A stretch of 64,000 nt of DNA from Metellina segmentata (taxonomy: Eukaryota; Arthropoda; Arachnida; Araneae; Tetragnathidae): contig OX375872.1 in the NCBI GenBank assembly GCA_947359465.1, positions 138,899,432-138,963,431 on the forward strand. Reading direction: 5' to 3'. The first letter of the stretch is position 1; every line of letters starts with the position of its first letter. The translations under genes and the position numbers were made by a program. This document shows, piece by piece, positions 56,630 to 64,000 of this stretch. Below the pieces are notes generated by a model. That model ran no database searches, was not told the DNA's origin, and saw nothing but the letters and a program-made list of their open reading frames with translations.

Positions 56630-58480
56630 GTAATATTTAGTCATCATTCATGGATGAAAATAACAAAAAAAAAATTCATAATTGTCTTGAAACTTTAGTT
56701 ATTCGCGAACTAGAAATATCTTCAAATTAAATTTATGCATTGCACTTTGGAAGTCACAGTTTTCTTGACGAATAAGATTTTATGCGTAAATATAACTAAA
56801 TTAAGTTTTCAAGGATAAATATCAAGCTCACTCTCTTTTCATTTAAAATAAAGTATTTTCTTTAATAATTTTTTCTATCCATTACATCTGTTGTCAAGTC
56901 ATCAGCTATATTACATAATAGATGAAAATAACAACCAATACTTCTGTTCTTAAAACTTTAAGCTAACACCGCCAACACGAAAATCTTCGAAGTAAATTTC
57001 AGTATTACACTTTGGAAACAAATTTCAGTACTGCACTTTGGAAGCAACGGTTTTCGTGACGCGTTAGGGAATTTATTCCCTTAAATATAGCTCAATTAAA
57101 CTTTTTCTATAATTAATGTAACGCATTTAATTTTAAATAAAATATTTTCTGATATTTTTTTCAATAATAATTCAATTTCAGCGTATCTGTTGTAATAAGT
57201 CATCAGTCATGGATAAAAATAACAATAAATACTTCTACTGTTCTTGAAAATTCAAACTCATTAGCACACACAAAAATTTCAAAGTAAATTAAGTATTACC
57301 CTTTAGATGTCAGTCTTCGTGATGCTAAAAATATTTTAGGAGTAATAGCGAAAGTAAATTTTTTTTACCAGGATAAATATCACATATTTCATTTTAAATT
57401 TTAAAATTTTTTATATTTTCTATAATAATCCTTTAAATTCCGCATATATGTTGCGATAAGTCATCAAATTCTAAAGAGTAATAAATATAAATAATTATAC
57501 TGTTCTTAAACTTCAAATTCATATTCGTGAACATGAAAAAATCTTCAAAGTAAATATAAGGATTGCACTTTGGAAGCCACGTTTTTTGCGTGTGACGCGT
57601 TAGACTTTATACTTAAATAAAGCTAAATTGATATTTTTGATTATCAATATCACACACACACACACTTCATTTTAAGCAAAACATTTTCATTAATAATCCT
57701 TCATATCCAGCGCATCTGTGGTCATAAGTCATCATGGATGAAAATAACAATAAATGTTTCTACTGTTGTAAAACTTCAAACTCATTCGCAAACACGAAAA
57801 ATCGTGAAAGTAAATTTATGCATTGCACCATGGAGACCAGCCGACCAACCGGTATAGTGGTTAAGGTGTTAGCCTCTAGATCGGAAGGTCCCCGGTTCGA
57901 ATCCGGGTTCGGGCATGGATGTTTGTAAGCGTGTACCAGCTCAGGTGTTGCTTCGTCATCTGAACATGGTGCAAAATTACGAAGTAATTGTTAGGAGCAG
58001 TGATGGTCCTCCCACTGGGTGCTCCTTCACAAGTGGCCATCACTTCCGGCCTTGTAGTGGCCAATGACTTCGGTCAAATGTGCCCGCCATTAGGAAAAAA
58101 AAAAACATGGAGACCAAATTGTTTCCGACGCGTAAGACATTTTATGTCGTAAATATAGCTAAATTAGATTTATTCGAGGATGAATATCACACACTTTCAT
58201 TTTAAATAGATCATATTCTGTGTTGGTTTTTAATCTTTCAAATCCCGCATATCTATTATCAAATTATCACATATACGAAAGCAACAATCAGTGCTTCTAT
58301 TCTTGAAACTTCCAAACCCATTCTCGAACCCTCGCAAAGAAATCTTCAAAGTACATTTATGTGTTGCCTTTTGAATACCACATCGTGACACGTAAGAGAT
58401 TGTATGCGTAAATATAACTAAATTAAACTTTTTCGAGGATGATTCATTTTAAATAAAGCATTTTCGTGCATTTTCTTTTA
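56630..58480. repeat. Tandem array, unit about 260-300 bp, about 6 copies, interrupted by a SINE
   Basis: 'AAGTCATCA', 'GATGAAAATAACAA', 'CTTCTACTGTTCTTGAAACTT', 'AAATTTATGCATTGCACTTTGG', 'GACGCGTAAGA', 'AAATATAGCTAAATTAA' and 'CACTTTCATTTTAAATAAA' recur. 'AAGTCATCA' landmarks lie near 56641, 56898, 57200, 57458 and 57725, with a diverged unit at 58262. A (CA)n run lies at 57651-57664. Confidence 0.88.
57840..58105 (+). mobile_element. SINE-S copy, full length (266 bp), with target-site duplication
   Basis: Flanked by CATGGAGACCA at 57829-57839 and 58106-58116. The head GCCGACCAACCGGTATAGTG with box-B-like GGTTCGAATCCGGG matches SINE-L. After about 125 bp the sequence diverges to 'GGTCCTCCCACTGGGTGCTC', 'GGCCTTGTAGTGGCCAATGA' and GTGCCCGCCATTA plus a tail of about 12 A. 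It interrupts one unit of the tandem array, whose other units show the empty site. Confidence 0.96.
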
Positions 58481-59130
58481 TAATCCAGCCTCTGCAGACA
58501 AATTCCTCCATGATCCCCGATGAAAGTTACGTGGGAAAGTTCCCAGACCCTTAAACACCACCTACACTTCTACCCTCAACTCCTATGGTGCAACAGACAG
58601 GGTTATCTTCTTTGCAGAAGTGAATGACACGTCTCCCACTTCCTACACCCACCAATAGCTTTCAGACCCATAAAGAACATAAGGGTCTTAAATGTTAAAA
58701 GAGATTGAGACTCGGAACGTGGGTGTCCCATCATTTTGATAACAGAACACTCTTGCAATAGCAGTCACTGTCTCTATATCCAACAGGAATTAAATTCCTG
58801 GAAAACGAAGCTAATCTCCCATCAACTGATTCTCGAGAAACCAATAGAACGCCTTACTAACTTTTAAAAGATGTTCAGTTATCCTTGATTTTCATCAGGT
58901 TGGTAATTGTTTGTGAAAACTAGTGCTGTGAATAGAGAAAGTAGTCGAAAGAAAAGGCATGTTATGCAAAGGATAAGCACTCATTGTCTGGGACAATACG
59001 TGACAGACAAGAGACAAAAGAACCAACGATGTTTATTCATTGAAGTTTCGCGACATGTGACATGGGATAATAGATAAATTCTAGTGTCTATTTGCATTGA
59101 AAACCTTTCTTTTATATTATTTGTAAACAT
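58481..59130. other. Non-coding DNA, nothing recognised
   Basis: 58490-58720 is less AT-rich than its surroundings and was examined for a linking exon. The acceptor-like CTTTGCAG at 58611-58618 is followed within 14 codons by a stop in the useful frame, so I do not call an exon. Confidence 0.45.
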
Positions 59131-59133
59131 AAA

Positions 59134-59390
59134 ATATGTATGACCTATAAAAAGTTTCAAGCTTTCGAATTTGATTATGCAGTAAACATTGCTAATCCGA
59201 GCTCCGATTAACCAAGTATCCACGCTATCCGAGCCTAATTTGATGGCGAGTTTTTCCTAATATATGTATGGCCTATAAAAAGTTTCAAGCTTTCGAATTT
59301 GATTATGCAGTAAACCTTGCTTATCCGAGCTCCGATTAACCAAGTGTCCAAGCTATCCGAGCCTAATTTGATGGCGAGCTTTTCCTAAGC
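59134..59390. repeat. Two-copy direct repeat of 128 bp at the head of a pogo-like MITE
   Basis: 'ATATGTATG(A/G)CCTATAAAAA' through 'GCCTAATTTGATGGCGAG' occurs at 59134 and again at 59262, nearly identical by eye. Each copy contains a pogo-type left terminus 'CAGTAAAC(A/C)TTGCT(A/T)ATCCG'. Confidence 0.85.
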
Positions 59391-59662
59391 TTTAAATGAA
59401 ACTCCGAGAACGAGTGTACGCTCCGTGTCCTTGATTAGTCTGATTTGGTGAACAAAATGCTGCCCGTCACACAATGTGTGTGAGAACCTTGTAATCCTCA
59501 CTTTATGAATCTTTCAGTAGTAGTAGTAGTAATATGTAGTAAATTAATTCTTTTCTGCATTTCGTCTATACTTTTTGTGTTACGCGTCCGTATTATCCGA
59601 GTTTCTGGTTATCCGAGAGCGTCTTGTTTCACATAATACCACGGATAATCAAGATTCTACTG
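59308..59662 (+). mobile_element. pogo/Tigger-like MITE
   Basis: The left end CAGTAAACCTTGCTTATCCG and the inverted right end CAGTAGAATCTTGATTATCC are a matched pair. The right end is followed by TA (59663-59664), the target used by this group; the left TA has decayed. No transposase. Related copies lie at 25137 and 30745. Confidence 0.75.
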
Positions 59663-59879
59663 TATTATAACTCATAACTAAATCTAAAAGTGAACTAAAG
59701 AGATAGGGACTAAATTATTCCATTCTATCACATGATACTTGAGTATGTTTTTGGAAAATCATTTCTTGAGAGATAGTAAAAGAAAATAGATTGCAATTGA
59801 ATGGAGTTGTAGGGAAAGGATTTGTGACCTGTACTTAATATTTTGCCTTACTTGTTTGTTCTAAATACTTGTGTGAAGT

Positions 59880-60380
59880 CATTGTGTTATTAATCGATGA
59901 GTATTGCCATCTGGAGAGCCATAGCATTACTTCTGTTGAGTAATATTAAGTCCACAAGATTTTATTAATGAATTCGAAAGGCTCTTTTGGTAATATTATG
60001 AATTGATGAGATACTGCCAGATGTAGAATCTCGAATTACTACTGTTGAGAAATATTAGGTCCGCAAGATTTGATAAATAAATCAGACAAATTATTTGATA
60101 ATATTATGAATCTATGAGATATCGCGCTTGCTGGAGAATCATGGAATTACTTTTGGGGAGTAACATTAAATGCACAAGATTTAATAAATGAATTTGACAG
60201 GCATATTTGGTAATGTTATGAATCAATAAGATATTGCCAGCTAGGGAATCATATGATTACTTTTTTTTAGTAATATTAAGCCCACAAGATCTAATAAATT
60301 GATCCTACAGCACTTTTGCTAATGGTTAATTCAATAACACTTTTGGTAATGTTATGACTTGATGAAATATTGTCATCTAT
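59880..60380. repeat. Tandem array, unit about 115 bp, about 4-5 copies
   Basis: 'TTGGTAATATTATGAATTGATGAGATA(C)TGCCA', 'AGAATC', 'ATTACTTCTGTTGAGTAATATTAAG' and 'CCACAAGATTTAATAAATGAATT' recur. Confidence 0.85.
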
Positions 60381-60850
60381 AACATGGATACCCAAATAGG
60401 GTAGCGCAATAAGACATCACTTTTTAGGTCGTGTGCCAACAACTCCTACGGGCCAGCCACTTGTTCCTTTAATATTTTTATGTTAAGGACCAGGACACTC
60501 AAGCATCAGGGATAACCATAAAAGTATACACTATACAATTGTGGTCTTGGTAGGCTTCCCAATATCTCTAAGATGAAGCTCCTGTTAAAACTACAAGTCT
60601 AATTATTTTTAGTCGCAATAGTTCTTCAGTGGAAAAACTGTACTGTCTTTTTAAGTTACTCAAGCTATATTTTTGCGTTATTTAATGTCTCATGTACTGT
60701 CTCGAATGCAATTGAGATAAATCGTGTTACTGATGAGGCCTTTCCTTAGTCAACACAGTATTTGGCGATCGTATCTGGATTTCATAGATAAACTCAAATC
60801 CGTTGTGGTCGAAGGTTGCGTGTTAAAATCACGCCCGGGGCACTACTGTG
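60381..60850. other. Non-coding DNA, nothing recognised
   Basis: No coding or repeat signal identified. Confidence 0.45.
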
Positions 60851-60851
60851 A

Positions 60852-61645
60852 TGCTTCTGGCATATTGAAATGTTCATAAGGTAAACATTATTAATTAATT
60901 TAACGTGGTGCGTGTTGGGCGGATGCAGAATCACGGGAACATTGCAAGGCAACAAAGGAATAACACGACAGCTTCTCGGCAAAGTTCGAGAGTCAAATGA
61001 AGCTTGCGTGTGCAGATGTCTGCTACAAAAGATGGTACTTGAGTTCAACTGACGAAAGAAGTCGCCACACAGTGTTTAGATTGTCATCAGCTATACCACA
61101 AAAGCTGACCTTTTGCACACAAGCGTGCTTGTGCAAGGAAGATCGAAGAACAAAACAAATTGATGGTATAACAGTGTTATACGAATAAATAATTGGAAAA
61201 TTTATTCTTAGTTAGAGAAAAGACTAAATGTGTTTCTTCAATGTATTCACAGATAGTAGTATATTTTTACATGTGCATAAATACAAAACAATATTAGCAA
61301 ATGGGGCAAAAATCGGTGGAGATGACAGAACATATGATACAGAAGAAAATGAAACATGCAAGTCCAATTTAATACTTAATTCTATCTATAATATAATAAT
61401 GCTGCTAATTATGATGGTCGTTCAGGCTTATTGAAATGGTCATAGGGTAATCATTTAAATTAATTTAATTTGAAGCGTGAAGGACGAATACTAGACAGCA
61501 TAAGAATAAGAAAGTTCACCTACGTTTAACACGTACATAAATACAAAAACGATAGAAATAATGAGACAAAATTTGTTGGAGATACAACATATGATGTCAA
61601 AGAGAATGAAACATTCAAGATTTATGGAATTACGTGATCGCATCT
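60852..61645 (+). pseudogene. Two decayed tandem copies of the EGF-exon region
   Basis: 61313-61372 (translating GGDDRTYDTEENETCKSN) and 61574-61640 (peptide GDTTYDVKENETFK) align with the functional exon's GDDSTCDVKVNETCKTE. Both have the first aligned Cys of this block changed to Tyr, so they share an ancestor. Each is preceded by 'CATAAATACAAAA'. A companion block 'ATTGAAATG(T/G)TCATA(A/G)GGTAA...TTAATTTAA' is also present twice (60866-60910 and 61430-61470). Later Cys residues, the splice acceptor and the donor are lost, so they cannot act as EGF exons. A 68-codon frame (61228-61434) includes the first copy by chance. Confidence 0.7.
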
Positions 61646-61649
61646 TTCC

Positions 61650-61728
61650 CTTTGAGTTTGGTTCCGGACCGTCATCAATACCCCGTTGTACTGCTCCAGT
61701 GCGATGCTAATTAAAATACCATACCAGT
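61650..61728 (+). mobile_element. SINE-L 3' fragment
   Basis: 'GTTCCGGACCGTCATCAATA', 'TGCTCCAGTGCGATGCTAAT' and 'TAAAATACCATACC' match the SINE-L terminus. Confidence 0.8.
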
Positions 61729-61734
61729 GAATAC

Positions 61735-62072
61735 TTTGCTGTCGTGATGTTCTTGTTGGAAGAGTAGCGGATTAGCAACTGGAGGGTTGCGAATTCGAAA
61801 CTCGAACAAACAGAAGAAGTTCGGGTACGAAGGGGCTGGTGCACGTCAAATCTGTCGTGGCCTCAAATGTCCTAACGTTGGTGTGGTGTAGAAGTTTGGA
61901 GAGTTGGGCGTCCTCTCGGGTGTTGACCTCGTCATCTAAGTCCAGTCCAGATACGACAACACCTCGTTGAAAATAACGAGATATTGTCTTTGGATCTTTG
62001 ACTTCGGGATTGATCCAGCCCCTTCGTCAATATCCCGTTTCGTTGCTCCAGTGCGAAGTTAATTCAACTGCC
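61735..62072 (+). mobile_element. SINE-L copy, nearly full length
   Basis: Head 'GGATTAGCAACTGGAGGGTT' with a decayed box B (GCGAATTCGAAACTC), then 'GCACGTCAAATCTGTCGTGG', 'CCTCAAATGTCCTAACGTTG' and 'GGTGTTGACCTCGTCATCTA'. The end is 'TTGCTCCAGTGCGAAGTTAA'. Confidence 0.82.
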
Positions 62073-62399
62073 CACTTACCTGTTGAATACGAAATTCCAT
62101 CACTAGTATTTCATTTGAATGACTTAAAAATTAATCTTTCGTTTCAAAACTGTTCTCGACAGCTTCACACAATGATAAATAGGGGCCATCTAACGTTACG
62201 ACATCCACAGCAGCTTCTATAAGAGTAGGTATTTGAGTACAAAGTAAAATGTCTCCATAATCTAATTTTTGAGTGGATAATACAATTCTGTTGTAAACTT
62301 GCTAGAGTCTTAAGTTAATCTGACATCACGATTTTAGTCATTCTTCATTGTTAATGGGGTGAAGCAGCTAATCATCTTTTTAACGTATCTTTTCCACAG

Positions 62400-62536
62400 A
62401 ATAGACACTTGTATCGTAGGAGATGACAGCACTTGTGATGTAAAAGTGAACGAAACATGCAAGACCGAACACGGCATTAGTTCCTGCCATTGTCGTCCTG
62501 GATATGCCAGATCTTACACAAGAGGCCCCTGTATTC
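62400..62536 (+). CDS. EGF-like domain exon of an extracellular protein (probably the 48-kb gene)
   Basis: 137 bp exon between the acceptor TTTTCCACAG and the consensus donor C|GTAAGT. It encodes one EGF-like module with six cysteines in the pattern C-x7-C-x7-C-x8-C-x-C-x12-C, from DTC to GPC, including the typical CRPGY after the fifth cysteine and an NET glycosylation sequon. It starts in phase 2 and ends in phase 1. A single EGF module next to a mucin-like stalk resembles arthropod SEA/EGF membrane mucins, where a SEA domain and membrane segment follow; those would lie beyond the window. Assignment to the same gene as 48045-50966 rests on strand, proximity and domain logic. It is supported by the lone cysteine near the end of the giant exon, but it is not proven. 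Confidence 0.85.
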
Positions 62537-62654
62537 GTAAGTACACATCAAGGTGTTTCTCGCACTGCTGCTGTAAAATGTCTTGTTAATGTCTTAATCC
62601 GTAGAAAATCTGCGGAAATAGTTTCTAATCTCTCATTCACTGATTTTACATTAT

Positions 62655-63410
62655 CATTTTTCTAAATCAAGTCAATTGTCTAAGGATTAAAGATTGTCTA
62701 CACAACTTTGTTGTGAATTTCTACGTCAGTGGTCACATCGTTCACGTTTCTCAAAGTATGTGCATTCTTCACAGCATCAATATAATTAAAGAAGTCGATT
62801 GTCGAAAGATTGAAGATTGTCTAAGTATTTTTGTGTTGTGAATTTCGTCGTCAGTGGAAATCGTTCACGTTTTCAATGTCAATGCATTAACGGAATCAAA
62901 ATAATTTAAGAAGTGAATTACCAAAAGATTGTCTAAATAATTTAACATTGTGAATTTCGCCGTCATTAGTACTCGTTCATGTTTTTTGATGTCATCGCAA
63001 TCAAAGCAATTAAATAAGTCACTTGTCTTAAATAAAGATGGTCTAAATAATTTTTAAATATATAGTTAACTTAACAGTTATAGATTCTTGTTCACGCTTC
63101 TCAATGTCAATTAATTGGTAACGTCAAAATAATTAAAGAAATCAATTTCTGAAGTTTAAAAAGTGTTTAAGAGTAATTTTATATCGTGGATTACATCACC
63201 CGTGGTCCAAATTCATGTTTGTCAATGTCAATGCATCCACAGCATTAAAATAATCAAAGATACCTTTTGTCCCAAAGTCAATTGACTTAATTAAAGATAG
63301 TCTAAATATTTCTTTATAGTAAATTTCACCGTCAGTGGTACTCGTTCACGTTTCTCAATGTCAAATATTCACAGCTTAAAAATAATGTAAGTCAGCTGTC
63401 AAACTTTGCC
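62655..63410. repeat. Tandem array, unit about 115-125 bp, about 6 copies
   Basis: 'AAGTCAATTGTC.AAGATTAAAGATTGTCTAA', 'TTGTGAATTTC.(A)CCGTCAGTGG', 'TCGTTCACGTTTCTCAATGTCAATGCATT' and 'CA.CATCAAAATAATTAA' recur at about 120 bp spacing. Confidence 0.88.
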
Positions 63411-63463
63411 TAAATAAATCAAGTATGATTAGGTGGGATAAGGATAAATTAATTTAACTTTAG

Positions 63464-63683
63464 CCCTCCAATGGTTTCGACGAGATATCTCGTCCATCAA
63501 GATCTGATCAATTTTGCTAATGACAAGAAATTGCGTCATTAATATACATATGGACGATTTCATGATGATGTATAAAGATCTGCTCAGTTTTCTTCTAATG
63601 ACGAATATCTACAGAGACGTCCATAAAGATCTGGTCACGATTGCTAATGACGAGTTACCATATTGACCCAACCACCAGGAGGG
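63464..63683. mobile_element. TTAA-type MITE copy, 220 bp
   Basis: Starts (TTAG)CCCTCCAATGGTTTC and carries GACGAGATATCTCGTC at 63479-63494. It ends CCACCAGGAGGG|TTAA (TTAA at 63684-63687). It is the most complete copy in this orientation. Confidence 0.85.
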
Positions 63684-63689
63684 TTAAGG

Positions 63690-64000
63690 AAATTGCCAAT
63701 ATTTTAGTAATGTGTCTTAGGGTAGATAGGAAAGCATTTTCCCCATCTGGCGGATATATTAGAAAAAAGGGCTCTTATAGAAGAGATTATTATCAAGATT
63801 AATAATATATTGGAGTGAATATTTTGTATACTTATAAATCGAACTTATATATTCACTCCCGTTATTTCTAGAGTTAAGTATGATTGAATTTGGTTGAGAT
63901 TTTTTAAGGGACAAGGGTGATATTTGGCGAAGCTGCGTCAAACAATGCAATCTGAAATCGAATGGACTAGGGCGAAAATCAAGCTGAGAATGGAAACTGA
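63690..64000. other. Non-coding DNA, small hairpin only
   Basis: GGAGTGAATAT (63813-63823) and ATATTCACTCC (63848-63858) form a hairpin with a 24-base loop. Nothing else is recognised. Confidence 0.5.

Larger units (their letters stand above)
50967..62399 (+). other. Presumed intron region of the mucin-like/EGF gene, with at least one unseen exon
   Basis: The exon ending at 50966 is phase 1, while the EGF exon at 62400 needs two bases from its predecessor, so the two cannot be joined directly. A linking exon with length 3n+1 must lie in this interval if they are one gene. I could not identify it. The interval is otherwise filled by SINEs, a DNA transposon, tandem repeats and MITEs. Confidence 0.55.

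Noticed and set aside
57840..57930. Possible true tRNA gene, because of box-A/box-B-like sequence
   Set aside because: The head continues into a SINE body with a target-site duplication and poly(A) tail, and the same head is shared by the other SINE copies. A cloverleaf with paired acceptor ends was not apparent.
58611..58670. Candidate linking exon after CTTTGCAG
   Set aside because: The frame required after the giant exon meets a stop within about 14 codons and no donor of the needed phase precedes it.
60997..61188. 63-codon frame with several cysteines (CADVC, CTQACLC) considered as an extra EGF-like exon
   Set aside because: Cysteine spacing does not fit an EGF module, no splice acceptor or donor in suitable phase was seen, and the region belongs to the decayed duplicate block.

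Overview
The window reads as an AT-rich, repeat-dominated piece of an animal genome, most likely an arthropod. The grounds are canonical GT-AG exons with an EGF-like domain, tRNA-headed SINEs, Helitron ends, relics of jockey-like and Tc1-like elements, and an intact transposase of a family common in arthropods. There are no operons, bacterial promoters, rRNA genes or convincing stand-alone tRNA genes. I cannot name the species.

Layout. From 1 to about 47.9 kb I see no intact host gene. That stretch is a mosaic of many unrelated medium-length tandem arrays (about 200 bp units at 2.3-3.9 kb, a 60-70 bp AT-rich minisatellite at 5.7-8.7 kb, about 258 bp units at 22.2-24.3 kb, units of roughly 115-135 bp at 31.5-35 kb, about 235 bp units at 36.3-37.5 kb, up to about 360 bp units at 44.2-46.6 kb), SINE copies, MITEs, two small Helitrons and decayed transposon genes. 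Two isolated coding-like pieces on the minus strand (33,468-34,030 and 43,851-44,153) have no function I can assign; the first is broken by a frameshift at a base run.

From about 48.0 kb there is a host gene on the plus strand. One very large exon (48,045-50,966; 974 codons) encodes a Ser/Thr/Pro-rich, almost cysteine-free, mucin-like region. About 11.4 kb downstream lies a single EGF-like exon (62,400-62,536). The splice phases do not join directly, so at least one further exon is missing between them. The gene starts before 48 kb and probably ends beyond the window.

The presumed intron between these exons holds the most striking structure: a complete 3.1 kb DNA transposon (51,418-54,544) with an uninterrupted 592-residue DDE transposase. 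It sits between duplicated TTAA sites inside a SINE, which is itself bounded by its own 16-17 bp target-site duplication. The transposase has the domain usually labelled Mutator-like, but the TTAA duplication and short termini point to a Kolobok-type element. The same intron carries a dense SINE cluster, a 260-300 bp tandem array interrupted by another SINE, a pogo-like MITE, and two decayed tandem copies of the EGF exon just upstream of the real one.

Several transposon boundaries are supported by structure visible in the window (target-site duplications and paralogous empty sites in neighbouring repeat units), so insertion order can be read directly. No identity value here was computed; similarities were judged by eye.
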